Positions 41,504-55,000 of a DNA stretch of 64,000 nucleotides are shown in pieces. Position numbers and translations under genes: made by a program. Origin of the DNA: Mugil cephalus (Eukaryota > Chordata > Actinopteri > Mugiliformes > Mugilidae); assembly GCF_022458985.1 (NCBI RefSeq), contig NC_061777.1:17883668-17947667 (forward strand), given 5' to 3'. Numbering within the stretch: position 1 is the stretch's first letter; each line of letters starts with the position of its first letter. The notes beneath the pieces are model-generated. The model had not been told where the DNA came from, did no database searches, and saw nothing but the letters and a program-made list of their open reading frames with translations.

Positions 41504-43674
41504 AGCTCGCCACAAGACAGGGTTATATGGACAAAGACAAATCTACCATTTTCTTTAATATCTCTGCAACAATCAGCGAGGGGCTGCTGAGTTAACACAG
41601 GGCCCACAGAGATGAAAACAATGGCTGGATTCTTCTGGCTTGAAGATGGCTATGGGAAATGGCAGGGATGCCAGGGCTGATAAGTGACCGAGGGGCTCAA
41701 GTTACATCCAGCTGTCTGCTGCCACGCATGCCTCCATGGAACGTATGGTTCACACATAATGCAAACCATTTCATTTGCGTAATGCTCATAAAAATCTGGC
41801 GGACATATTAAATAAAGTCAACAGCCTCTTGCTTGGGCAGGGTTTGCATCACGGGAACTAATCTCCAGCCCTCAGAGGAGCAGAGCAATGCATCCTCAGC
41901 TGAGAAAACACAGATATTTGAAGACTGTGACCTCGCGAGCGATAATCTTAACTGGATCAATAAAACCGGGGGAATATCAGAAATCCTGGATGCAGCATCT
42001 GGAAAGAGTCTGACTCAGGTTTTCTGGACAATTATGGTAGTTAGATAGTTACATAGTAAATAGTGTCCACGAGGACCTGTTGGCATTGTTGGCTCCGCTT
42101 GTTTTTTTCCTTTCAACCATAAAAGCCAGATTTCCATATAGACACAGCAAAATAAAATGTTTGTCTTCTTGTTGTTAAAGTTATGGGAAATTAACGGTAA
42201 TATAAAATCAAGCCTGTAAAAGACTATTACTGTTTAATACAGCCTCTATTTTTGTGCTGTAAGCTGAGTTACACTAAAAAACCAGCGCCACACTGCATTA
42301 GCATCACCTCAATACCAGTGAGGGCCTCTTCCTGTCCATTTGGAAAATATAAGTACATTTTCAAGCAGCTGCACACTCCAAAAGGAGAGTGCTTTTGGCA
42401 GGCTTTGAAGTTCTCAGAAATAATGCTCCTTAAAAGCATCCTCTGCAATACAGAAAAACATGAACATGTATTTCAGACAAGAGGTGTGAGTGAGGACTTC
42501 TTAGCAACCATGTAAATCTGCAGCGGAGTACGTGTTTGATGTTTTTTTTTTAAGTCTTATAATGTTGCAGCCTTTGTGTGAGCGGCATTGATTTGTCTTT
42601 GCTGAGGCAATATTCATCCATCCATTCATTCATATTTTGTATTTACTGGACAAATATGTTAATTCATCCTGTAACCCACAGAACTGAATTGTTTGGCTCA
42701 TTTTGACCGGATCATATAGGGATTAATATGCGCAGTTGTCATTTCATTACAGTGGCGTTCTGTGATTGTATTTATTTATTTCTGCAAACAAACACCCCCT
42801 TGTCTTGAAAACAGGACCCAGCTCGAAAAGGATACTACAAATGCAACAAAACACCACGGCCAAGGAGAAAGGCAGGAATAAAACTTCGCGACACAGTCTT
42901 CTATTTTCTCTTCTCTGCACAGTTTAGTGTTTCAGTTACACCCTTCAGGCAGTAAAAACTGTCATCTAATCATATCCTCACACAGTCTTAAATGCCATAT
43001 ACGCCCATACCAGCCTGGAAAGGGGACCTTTCTGCGGATTAAAACGGATATGAGGTTATTTTTGTGAGATCCATGATTGCATGAGGCACTCCCATTCAGA
43101 CTTAGTGTGATGACTGAGGAGGTGAGCTAATATGGCACAGCGGTGATGCAAAAAGACTTGTATACGTTCGCTTGCAACGGCTCCTGCCCTTTGGCTGAAA
43201 AACAACAACAACAAATATTGCGTTATGAATCTGTTGATTCTTCTCGAAAACACTGTAGAATTAATGGCATCTTGTGACAGTTGAAGCTCAATGTTTACGA
43301 CAGGTTTTTTTTTTTCAGTCACAACATAAAGCTGTTATTGTCCACATTCACAGTAATATACAGGCAACGGATTATCAGTTAATTAAGGGTAATTTGCACA
43401 TTTTTAATAAGAGATTAATCTAAGTACAATCAAACAAGATTTAACTATACAGTGCTACATATAGTAAATATCTTTTAGATGTAGACACTTTTTTTATCTT
43501 TTTTTTTTTCCAAACATTGTATCTTGATCAATTATTCCTTGGCAGTCTTGCCACATTTTAGTACAGTGCGTGAATGTAGAATTTGAAACAGTGATTTCAA
43601 GTTTCAGGACAAATAATACGGCAGCAAAATACAAGCTCTTGAAATGGTTTATTTATTGACCTTTTTGTTGAGTT

Positions 43675-43735
43675 GTAGCACTTTGATATTGTAAAAATGT
43701 AAAGTGCAATACGAATAAAAATTGATTATTACTAT
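43675..43735 (+). mobile_element. L2-like LINE/SINE 3' tail
   Basis: The stretch runs from a GCACTTTG-type box through GTAAAGTGCAATACGAATAA into AAATTGATTATTACTATC, the characteristic 3' terminus of fish L2-clade LINEs and the SINEs that share their tails. Only the end is recognisable. Confidence 0.45.
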
Positions 43736-44884
43736 CAGTGTGGTTTTCGTTTTTTCGAAGTAGAACCTGAAGATCTAGGACTAAAAATCTAAAATAACAG
43801 CCATTTAAGAAAGAAAGAAAAAAAAATCAGGAAGCTTGCCACTACAACAACTGTGGGGGAAAAAACTTTATTATTCCCATATCAAATGACTTCTCAACTT
43901 TAGAAGAGAAGGAACATCATGTTTCTCTGAATTAGACTTGAAATGAACAGCTGTGCAGATCTGTGTTTTAAAGTAGGCCAGTCCACATTTGCTCAACAGA
44001 CTGAGTCCAGGCTCTAATATTAAATCTGTGAACATAAATACAAGTCTAACAAACCATCAATCCGGTTAAAGAAAAACAAATGTTCCTGTGCTAACTAGTA
44101 AAATGTTACTTAATTTGAGTAATTGAACACGTGTGGACTCACACTTATAGATCTAGTTTTGTTGTCCCCCACCCAATTTACAGTTATATCCTCCCTTCAA
44201 GTATATCAGGACTGTACGGTTAATATTTCAATGTACAGTTGACACGCACTTGTCATTTACTTGCTGTGGCACTCTCATGTAACAGATAAATTAAAACAAG
44301 TCTTTGTGCAGAGAATATTTCATGTACACAGGATACAGGCCACAGGCCTTTCCTTTGCGCCATCTTTGAAATTAAATCTGTAAAAAAAACTGTGAAATGG
44401 AGACATGGGTTGCACCTTCGTATAACTGAAAAAACACGACTTTGTCCGTTTTAAATTTCCTGAAGTGAGATACATGGGAAGCAACAGTAGCGCACTGTGT
44501 GATCTGACATATCCTCCACACATTCTAACCGGCATTATTAGAGGACTTGACGGGGTGGGTTTGGCCTGGCAAGACACGTTGGACACACTGCAGCAGATCA
44601 GAGAAAAGACAAGGGAACTGCTTTAACACCTCTGAAAGTGTGAGGGGAAAACGTGATGAGGAGATGGGAATTACTGCTGAATTAAGCACCACTTTGATTG
44701 GAAACTGATTGACCGATGGTTGGCAAAACATGAAAGGATGACCTTGAATTCTCCAAAGCGAGTATGGATTGGCACACAGCTCCTCTCTCCCTCGCTCTCC
44801 TGCTTTCTCTCTTCCTCACATTGCCGCACGCAAACACGCATGAGCAAGTGCACTCATCACAAAGAGGAACACACGCGTACTGGC

Positions 44885-44915
44885 ACGCACACACGCGTAC
44901 ACACACACACACACC
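44885..44915. repeat. (CA)n microsatellite
   Basis: CA repeats with CGCGTA interruptions in a purine/pyrimidine-alternating stretch. Confidence 0.8.
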
Positions 44916-46649
44916 CGCGCGACTGCTCCATCTCTGCTTTTTCACACTCCCTTTAGTGGAGGGGGGGGGGAGATGAACACAGTCACGTACGACATGCCAG
45001 AGTTGAGAGAGCAACTTCAAAGTAAGGCAGATGCAGGGACAGCACCCTCTGAATAAATTTTCTGGCCACCAGTCGATCTGCCCCCAGGCTAAGATTGTGG
45101 CTGTTCGCATCTCTCCTGACCCCTCATCAGCTCCCAGTTAAAACCAATCCCGCCCGAACAACGCAGCCACGGAGCGGAGGAAGCGAAGGGACGTAAAGAA
45201 GAGAAAAAGAGGTTAAAAAAAATCTACTTTCACGTGATGCTGGTGTGAGGAAATTAATTTTCTTTTTTTCTTTCTTTTTTTTTTGTCGAACGTTGGATTG
45301 TCAGGTTTTTCCAAACAGCAAAAGTGCAGCTGATTTGATGAATAAATCAGTACGAGGGAGCTTCGCATGCACACAGAACACATAAAAAGATACCAGAAAA
45401 TTTCAATCCTGTAAATATATGGGATTCTGTTCACTGAATAATGATGCTTTCTGGGCAAAGAGCTAAAAGTGACCAATTAATGTGCGTTATCGTCATATAA
45501 CAAATAACAATAGGGATCAGTTTGCTGTGTCGTTTTTACGCGTTGTTGTTTTTGTTTTTTTTGTGCTATATGTCACTGCGCTGTTACAGCTTAAATCAAC
45601 ACCTGCCAGTGGAGCTTTAAAGGCACGCTGCTTCAACTTAAACTGTCATTATTTAAGACATATTCCTGTCGTGCAACTGCTTATGCGTGTCATTATAATT
45701 TCTCTGTGTTGACTTGTTTTAATATTTGATTCCTCTATTAATCATTCATAAGGCTACGGTGCATAAGCACTGAATAATTGTAATTACACCTGCTGGGACA
45801 TGCACAGTCCATTTTATCTCTGACATGTAGTATGTTCAGGAAAAGAAATCAATATTTCTGTGTCTCTTTAAAGCGCAGAAAAACAATGTTGCGCCTCGAA
45901 GTCAAGCTGAAGGGCTGCAACCTGAATTTAGACAGCCAAAAAAAAAAATGCATTTGTTACATTCTCTGCATACTATAGCAAAAAAACAACAACAAAAAAT
46001 GTAAATGATGTAAAGCCTGGAGGGCAAATATTCACCTGTACGTGTACGTGCAAGTGCAACCATGTGTGTGTCCGTGTTGTAGGAAGCCCCCATCAGTGAC
46101 TAACCTGCATGTAATTCATAGAATGTGCAGCATTCAACTACAGTATATGTTGCTTTTAAGTGAATACAAAAACACACACGGACAAGCACACACACACTAA
46201 CACCCAGAAAGAACCTGGGGATCTAATGAGGTCCATGGAGACCCTGCTGAATTGTCAGTCAACCCTCAGCTTGCTGACACGCAGTCAACAACATCAATGA
46301 CTTTTTCTTTCTCAAACAGGGGAAGCCTGTCGAATTGCATCAGAAGAAAAGATAGGTCTGAGGTCCTTGGACGGCTCCTTGGAGGATGGGGTGTAAGGAA
46401 ACGCTCTAGAAGAATAAAACTGAGAAACTTTGCAAGTCTTGTGAGGAAACTCTGCCTTTTTCTTTCTAAATGCATTTCAAATTCATCTTTCTGTCATTGT
46501 TGTGATTAAGATTTATGATCAGGTTACTCCACAGGAACAACAAAAAAATATGTTGAAACCACTTCCCTTGTTCTTCCAAGAGTGCTTGCAAAACCAGGCC
46601 TCCAATCCTGTTCCTCAAATCAACAATGGGGCAATGTGTTTCAGTCCAC

Positions 46650-46657
46650 AGAGAGAC

Positions 46658-46693
<36 letters not shown>

Positions 46694-46696
46694 ACA
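46650..46696. repeat. (GA)n microsatellite
   Basis: GA-rich tract of about 20 units with CAGA and AAGA variants. Confidence 0.85.
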
Positions 46697-47090
46697 GCTA
46701 AGGAGAAAACCGAGCCAGGCTGATCTGTCATAGAAGAGGCCTGGCTGCTGGATGTTCGCAGCCTCGTTGCCTCACCGCCATGCCCATAGCTGTGCCATAA
46801 TGGGCCACGCTTATCCCAGGTGTTATTGCGCTTTGTCTCTCTCCCGACGTATTGTTTCGGGACGCACAGACGTGCAATTTGCATTGAAGTGTGTAATTAT
46901 GAGTTTGTCACTAAAACCTGGCCTGTCATTTTCACCCAGATGGAGGCAGTGTGGTCGCTGGTGCTTGCCTTGACAATATACTGGAAATTTCAGCTGCCTC
47001 ACTCCTCACGACTGACTGCTGCTCAAGTGCATTTAAACCAATAAAACACAATTAGGGAGGGCGCGTTATTTGTGCTCGTCCACGCGTCTT

Positions 47091-48110
47091 AATTGCGCAG
47101 CCAGGAGAGACGGAATATCGGTCATGTAAAAATAAGAACAATTTATTTGGTTCCTGCGTTGAGACATGATCTTGTGTGTTGTCAAAATTCCTTACAACAC
47201 TTCGTTGTATGGTTTGCACGGTTTACTGTGCGTTGGTGGCTTGAGGGTTAAGAATAGCTGATCTGCATTGTGGTGAATGAAGTGTCGGTTTTCAGCGCAA
47301 ACTCCTCCTCTACGGACGGGCTGCGCTTTTCTTCCACTTGAACAACCAAGTAGTTTTCGGAGCGCATTCCCCGGCAGCAATGTGGAGGGAAAGGGTGACC
47401 GCGTCCAGCTGAAAAATTCACTACTTTTGCATTGCGTTTCTCTTCTCTCCTCCACTCTTCTTTTTTTTTTTTTTTAATAGTTATGAACTTTGCGTTCGTG
47501 AAGGGAGACAGCATATCGTCGGTTCTGGGGGAAAGCAAGCGAGTGGAAAGTGAAGAAAACTGCAGCCCTGCCGTCTCGTGTTTTTCCCCATTTTTGTTTT
47601 TCAACTTGAGCCATTGTTTTCTCACGCATGGATATTAGGAGATGAAATCGGACGTGCTGCTTGTTCTTGAGTAACCTCTCGGTCGCTTCGGGCTGTAGTG
47701 CATGCGGTCTGTAGGAGGAGAGTTAGCCCCATTCCTCAGCAGCACAAAAAGTAGAGACACACAGGGACCACAAGTTGTCCACAAGCTGCGAGGGAGACGA
47801 AACTTTGCCAAGTTGCTGCGCATCCGGCCGCAGACGCCAAAATATTCATCGATATTTTCTATCAGCGTCGCTGTCGCAACTTTAGCTGTGGATTATCCTC
47901 GTCATGGAACACGGGATCGCGTTCAGAGAATGAAAAAGGAGTTTTGAAACATGAACATTTTCCTGTAGTTGCTCCAGCGGCTCGTTTGGACTACACCGAC
48001 CCGATATAAACTCAATTGTTCTTTGCGCTTGTTTTGTTTTTTGTTTTTTTGTTTTTTTTTTTTACCCCCTCCTCATCTTTCCCTTCCACACTCCCCACTA
48101 GCCTGCGAAA
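47091..48110 (+). promoter_or_regulatory. tcf7l1 promoter and 5' UTR region
   Basis: The kilobase upstream of the tcf7l1 ATG is richer in CG dinucleotides than the flanking DNA, contains no frame connected to the gene, and includes several upstream ATGs (for example 47702). The start-codon context is GCGAAAATGCC. The transcription start cannot be placed from sequence alone. Confidence 0.45.
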
Positions 48111-51100
48111 ATGCCACAGTTGAACGGAGGCGGAGGGGATGATTTGGGGGCAAACGATGAAATGATATCGTTTAAGGACGAAGGGGAGCAGGAGGAAAAG
48201 ATATCCGAAAACGTATCGGCGGAAAGGGATTTGGATGATGTGAAATCCTCCTTAGTGAACGAGTCGGAGAACAACAGCAGCTCGTCGGACTCAGAGGTCA
48301 GTACGCCGAACGCTCCCTGCACTGAGAGAAATTTGTTTTTTATGTTGTGTTTCAGAAAGTTTCAATCGCTTCTTCCCCTCCGTGTGCGTGTTCTCCCCTT
48401 GTAGCAAGCGGATAGGCGCCCCCAAACCAGACCCGACTCAGAAAGTTATGAGAAAACCAGAGACTACTTCAGTGAAGGTAAAAATAAAACCATGCTCTAT
48501 GTTTTGAATACACTGGTTAGCAATTATGTCGCCTCTATGCCATGATTAACCCTGACAAACGACTCTTCTCTCGCCCTGCAGCCCTGAGGAGACAGCAAGA
48601 TGGTGGCTTTTTTAAGAGTCCTCACTATCCTGGCTACCCGTTCCTTATGATCCCAGACATCGCCAACCCGTACCTATCCAACGGCTCACTGTCTCCCAGT
48701 GCAAGAACAGTAAGTGTCCGTGTGTTGCTGCCCTCTCACTATCTTTTCTTTATTCTGTCGCGCTCCGGGGAAGAAAGAAAACTTTGGCCGTGCGTAAAAG
48801 TTCCTTGTGCACTGCCAGACCGCCATATTCCCTCCCCGAGTGGCCTCTCAAGGAGTACTAACTACTTCTTTGTTCTTTTTTTGGGGGGGATATAAATTTC
48901 TCCCCGCCACCCGCACTCGCACAGACATGCACATGACAACTTCTCGTTTAGCGTTAGTCATTCATATGAAATAAATGCATGACAGTTCCTTATCGAAAAT
49001 GCACTGCAAGGCTCTCACTGGAACTTCATTATACGTTTGACATTATTAAGTTTGCCCACACCCATTAGGTTGTTTTTTTTTCCCCCTTTCTGCTTTTTTT
49101 TCTGTAGAGGAGGCAAACGCTGTTCTTTAAGTTATATCCTACAGTAACAACAAAGTAATACCTCGCTTTGGCACACATGTGTGGCATTTCGCTGCTGTGT
49201 CCATGACGGATGTTGTCCAGAGACTTTAAATGTCTAGATAAGGTTGACAGTCTCAAGCGAGTGTTGTTGATACAGACTCTGCAGTGCTTCATTAACTTGT
49301 TGCATGAAGGCATCACACCAGTCGTCTGCCGGGTTGTAAATGGCTTATAGTATTTAACACTCGTGACTGTGGTTTCTTGCTGCTGCTGTGTTATTATTAT
49401 ACAATGTGCGTGTCTTCTGTCTGCTTTTTTTGTTTTTGTTTTTTAACCATGGAGGTTGGTTAAGGAATTGCTGAGATGTACATCCCCAATGTTAAGAGAC
49501 ACATAATCCCTCCATCAAAAACACGTTAGTTGACTGCTGCTTCCTAACAGACGTGCAACATTTGATCCAATTTAACTAACAATATTTGTGGTAATGCAAT
49601 TTCAATGGGGCTCTGCAAACTTCCTTGGAATAATCCCTGGTGCAGAGCGGTCTTCCTGTGAGCCCCCCCGCACCCCCACCCAAGCCTCATCACACACACA
49701 CCCCCCCTGCTCCCAAAAAACAAGTACTTTCGTTAAGGCCTGGCAGGCATCTGACTGAAAAGATCCCCCTACTCCCCCCACCCCCCCTTTTTTTCTGTCT
49801 CCTTTTCACTGTTCCCGGCCCACTCCCCCTCGCCTCCCTGTACCTTCCATTCAATTAGAAAGGCGTTAGTTGACCATTGTTATTCTGAGCAGTCTTGATG
49901 GCTTCATTGGAGGTCTCCATTGGGGCTCATTAACTAAATGGCCACTCCGCTTTGCACTATATGATGCGCGCTGCCTTGTAACTGGCCTGTGTTGTTGGTT
50001 TTGGCCACCACAGTTTGTCATGACTAACGTCATGAGACAGAGATAAACCCGCTTGAATTCAGTCATTTTTTTGGTAGAATTAAGGAATAAACCTACAGTC
50101 TATAGGTAATTAGTTGTATTTTTCTGTTAGTCTTAGTGTGGTTTCCTCACGCCTCTCCTGTATAAAAGCCACCCACTTCCTTGTTTTTCTTGTTGCTTCA
50201 GGCAAAGTAACGAATAATTGAAAGGGATTTTAAATTCAGAGGTATAATCCTCCCATGTTTGGAAAAAAGAAGAATGGGGTCAATAGGACAGAGTGAGCTG
50301 ACTGCGTCAATCATCACTGTGGCAGAAAACAAGCAGGCAGACAATGGCTGGCATACTTAGCAGACGTCTTAAGGCCTCCATATTGCGCTACGCTCATGGC
50401 TTGGGGTGAATGCCGTTAATGTGATTGATGAGAGATTCGACTCAGTGCCTTTTTAGGCTCGCATTCTGGCAGTTGGCTTTGTTTACACCTGTGGACCAAG
50501 CTCAATACAGTCGAGATTTACTGAATGATATTTACCAGCGGCGCGCTCAGACGTCCGGCTGGCGACTTTTAGTTGAGCCAACGAGCTCTGCAGTTTCACT
50601 CCGCACCGCACATCACGGTGACACGCTGATCGACTGGGGAGATAAGAGCGGACCCCAGAGTAACTGAATTTGTGTTGTCACCTCTCTGGTCTTACGATGC
50701 AAACAATCCATGCGCCTGCAGTCATTTTATGGCATTGTGCGGCTTGGAACGCCTCGCTGGGCCTGACAGATGTGTTTTATAAGTGCGGAGTGGTATGTGG
50801 TTGTGCTTGAGCTGCATGAGACACATGAAAGTTATGGCTCATGAACAGATCATGTGATTAATAAGAGTTTCCATCTCCAGGTGTGGAGCTCATAGTTTTC
50901 AGTAAAGATGTGCACTGTGCGAGCCTGTCATTTTTGCAATCCCAACTATTTACAACTCAACCCCCCTTCCTCCTGCGTCTTACGTCTCAGTGCTTTTGTG
51001 TAATAACACGAACTAAAAGGGTATAATGTGCTGTGTACTTACAAAAGATACGAGATGTTGCTCAAGTGTCATCATGCGGTAATTGTACTCCGCAATGTGC

Positions 51101-51941
51101 TACACAATGAAGAATTCGAGTCCCAAAGTTAAAAAAAAAAAAAAATTCTTTTGGATGTGGCAACCCTATCATGAGCAATGAGAGACAGGCCTACATGGGA
51201 TCAGCACAGAGTTCCCCTGAGGGCCAAGCATAACTGATTTAAAGCCTGCTCAGAGCTGACATTCCGCTGTAATCCACCGAGAGCTGAGGAGGAGGTTTTA
51301 TGTTTGCAGAGATGTTCCACCAGACTTCTGCCTCCTGTGGGGTGCAGGGCCGGAGCGTTTTCTCTTTCTTTTCCTTTTTTTCCACGGCGTCAGCCCGGCA
51401 AACCCCGGCTCAGCGCTCGTCAATTCACTGATTTGCATTGTTCCCGCATAGGCGGGCCGGTGCCAGATTTAATTGGTGAGCGCGCGCTCCGCTCGACGCC
51501 ACCTCCCGTCACCTTCATCAGCACTTTCAGATAACTCGGCGAGCACATCATCGTCGTCGTCACTAAAGAGCGAAATGCCTCTTGTGTGTGAGAGGTGGCG
51601 AGTAAGCGAGAGCGAGGCTGGCCGCTCAAACATATCTTCATCAAATACACGCAGTGGGACGCGCAGGCTCCCGAGCATGATTGTTGAATAGAAAATTGTT
51701 TGAGATTTGAGATATGAATGGAGAGCTTGTATAAGCCTGAACATGTCAGGGGCTACGATTGCATGCCTCTCTGACTTCTTTTTTTTTTTTTTTTGGTGCT
51801 TAAAAATGTGCAGACAAAGGAAAGTCAACACAGACATTGTCCTGCTGAATAAAAGGGCCTCTCCCTGCATAAGCAAAGCTTGTTTGTGTGGAGGTGTCTT
51901 TTCATCAGGTGGCTCACTTGGCATTTCACTCACCTTGTTGC

Positions 51942-52002
<61 letters not shown>

Positions 52003-55000
52003 CGGGCAAACATGCAACCATGCGTGCTGCACGTTCGTCTGTGTGGAGTCTGTGAGTGTCGGGCGGGTTGAGTGAGGGGAGGGGGGGTGGTAGGGGTGGC
52101 GTTCAGGTGAGGCCGTGTGGATATTTTGCAACAGAGGGAACAGTGTGCAGCGCTCACAGTCTGACAACCCTCGGCGCTGTGCTCCCGAATGCTAGCGCGC
52201 AAATATTTTTTCAGCCGAGCGCTGTGTCAACAGAGCTAACATTTTTTGACTTGGTTTATAGTTTTTAAAAATTTTTTCTTCAAAGGCAAACACATCTACA
52301 TCAGTTTCGGTGCCACTGTTCAATTAGAAACAGATCTCCAGCCACCGCAGAAATGCCACTGCTGCTCCCCGAGAGCTCTCGGCCCGAGCGATTAATTTTG
52401 ATAATGAACTTTCTTGCTCCGTTTTGAGGAAGCTAAGTAAAATTTTGCAAAGGGGGTTTGGAAATATAGAATTGTCACGTAGTTTAATATTTCACTTGGT
52501 TTCATTAGAAAATTGTGTCATGCTTTGACAACTTGTGTGAGCAAATGCTTTTGCTTTGCGCAGAGGTAGTCACAGTCAGGTCTAATTAGTGCAGGAGAAA
52601 CTGACGCAGTTTATGGCGGTGATTACATCGCCATAGTATGTTCCACTTTACGTTCCTTTACATGCGCAAACCAGACAAATAACCAACAAATCAGTGGATG
52701 TCATAACTTTTTATAATCACCAGCAGCTTCACACACAGCCTTTCCCTTTTACGGGGTTTTACGGGAACATGTATGTGGCTTTTCAGACCGCCGATGCTCG
52801 TACTTCCTAACAGTGCAGCGAAGTGTGTGTGAAATGGTGTCAGTCCCGGTCTGTATCCTTCCCTCTCTGGTCTCTGTGGAAAGCATGAGCTGGCGTCAAT
52901 TCCTCCCGCTACCCCATAGCCTGCTAGTTCACTACCTAACCCACCCACTCGCCCGCCTGGCATTAGAAATTCTGTTTATAGCGCTCTCTGGCTTCTCAAG
53001 CGCGGGGCCCATCAGGAGCATCTCAGCACCCTCTGAGGAAAGGATAACCAACATCTCCTCTCTCCAGCCGCAGACTCCCCCCACGTTCGGTGGCATCAAT
53101 GAATCCCTTTGATGTGCCAAGATGAATGTGTGTGCAAATGTTTTTTTTATCAATTCGTGTGTTTTTCCCGTTTGCTATGTTTGGCCGGGCGCCTCCGCGC
53201 AGCTTGGTGCGTCGCTTTATCCCTGTGAAAATTTAAGCAAACGTGTGTTTAAGTTGAGAGATATTCGGTCAAAGGTGATAATCTGTAACACGCCTGAGTT
53301 CACGCCAGAGCTTCTGCTTTTTTTTTCTTTTTTTAACATGGATGCGGTTTTGAGCTGTGGTATTGTGCGCCGTGTCTGTTCAGCAACGACAAAAACCTGA
53401 AGTATAAAGGCGTTTCGGTAAACAAAAAGAAAATCTTTAGCTGTTTACAGAGGAAGCTGCTGCTCATGTCTACACATGTCCTGACTTTTGCACAAATTGC
53501 AGTTCTTAGTGGGTGGCCACTGTGGGATCGAGATGTACTGATACATCAAGATAGAGCGCAAACCGTCGAAATACGAAGCTCACTCTCACTTTAGGTCTTT
53601 TATTAAATAAAAAAATAAATAAATAAAATAACTTTTTGCAGCTGATTTAAGCTGTGTGAGATGGAGCAGTCGGACATGGAGACATGTATCATGTGTTTCA
53701 TGAATACCAGGTTAGTCATGTCTGCTCTGTGGTGTTGTTGGGTGGGGTGGGCCCCTGGATTTTTCAGGAGCGCTGTCACTCACTCCCACTCCCAGCTGAC
53801 CACAGTCATGAGGCAACTTTTTTCTTAGAATTATTAGTCTGAAATCCAAAGTTAGGGCTTCTCTTTTATATGTCATGTCTTTCAATATTAGGACTGAAGG
53901 AAATATTTGAAAATGCTGTAGTTGCAGTTTTCTATAATCTTAAATTTCTCAAGTGTGTTAGTATTTCCAAAACAAAATCAGATTTGCCAAATGAAACCGC
54001 CAAATTCTTCCGGGTAGAAGTTTTGTCTTTGTGGTTTCCTTGAAGTTTTTTTTCGTAAGTAGTAATCGGTTTATCAGCTCATTGATCTTTTATTTTGACT
54101 TGACAAGACAGCACTTCAGATAAACTGATCGTAAAAATGATCCTTACTCGTACCCATAATTGCACGGAGGGTGCGGTGGCAGTAAACTCTCTGCTGGGCT
54201 GTCCCATGTAAGTGTACGTGGCCTGTTCATATAACCACTACTGTTTAGCTCACATAAAGAAATGTTTTCCCTCTATAATTGTACCTTAAACGCTTCGCTC
54301 CATGCTAATAAAACTTGATTGTACAGCAGGAAGAAAAAGAAAAAACTCTAAACAGGGTTTCATCAGTCTGGTATTCCAAGCAGCTGTTTTCAGTTTAAGC
54401 ACTGCAGGCAGCAGGAGAGACAGAGAGAGCAGGCAGGAGGAGAGATTGTTGATGAGATGTGGTGGTGGGAGCATAAACTGGGGCAGATACGGGTGCTGCT
54501 ATTCCTTTGCCTGTTATCCCAAGGTGGGCCGGCTTCCAGACCTTGAGGCACTCACTTATCTGAGGGATTCTGTCTCCCACAGAGCACAGCTTCTCCTCCG
54601 TAGACCACAATGCTTTGCCGTTCCCTCCGAGTCGCAGCCCAATCAACAAACAGCGGGAGGATATCAGATCGCGCACATGTAGCATCAGCGCTACCAAGAT
54701 TTACATCAGGCTCCGGTTCAGTTCATAACCAGGGCATGGAAACGCTCTCTCTGCACATGGCCCGTTAAAGGCCATGTCATACAGTATGCGTGTAGTATCA
54801 GCGAGGTTGTAGTGGTCATACTAAATTAAGCCGTGGATGGATATCCTTCCAGGATGAGGTTAGTTGACAGCGAGTGGAGCAGCTGTTCTCCATGTTGAAG
54901 TTATAAATCTGTTCCCACTGTGTTCGTCCCTGCGACGGTAGAGCGGGTCTTGGACTGCATGGTGCGTCTCGAGTCTCCCCGACGGACACATGTCACGTCG

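Larger units (their letters stand above)
33401..47090. other. Gene-poor interval between ube2d4 and tcf7l1
   Basis: About 13.7 kb with no exon set I can support on either strand. The longest frame (39334-39966, plus) has no recognisable domain. It holds microsatellites, homopolymers and a LINE tail near 43675-43735. The rest is unique-looking sequence that may contain regulatory DNA for the divergent neighbours. Confidence 0.55.

Noticed and set aside
44682..45110. 142-codon minus-strand frame
   Set aside because: Depends on a CA/GT repeat for its Val/Cys-rich middle and has no recognisable similarity.
47702..47947. 81-codon frame in the tcf7l1 5' region
   Set aside because: It could be an upstream ORF of the 5' UTR, but there is no sign of conservation or coding texture; not called as a gene.
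51469..52167. 232-codon minus-strand frame
   Set aside because: It crosses the (GT)n microsatellite as a His/Thr run and a poly(T) as a Lys run; low-complexity artefact inside tcf7l1 intron 3.
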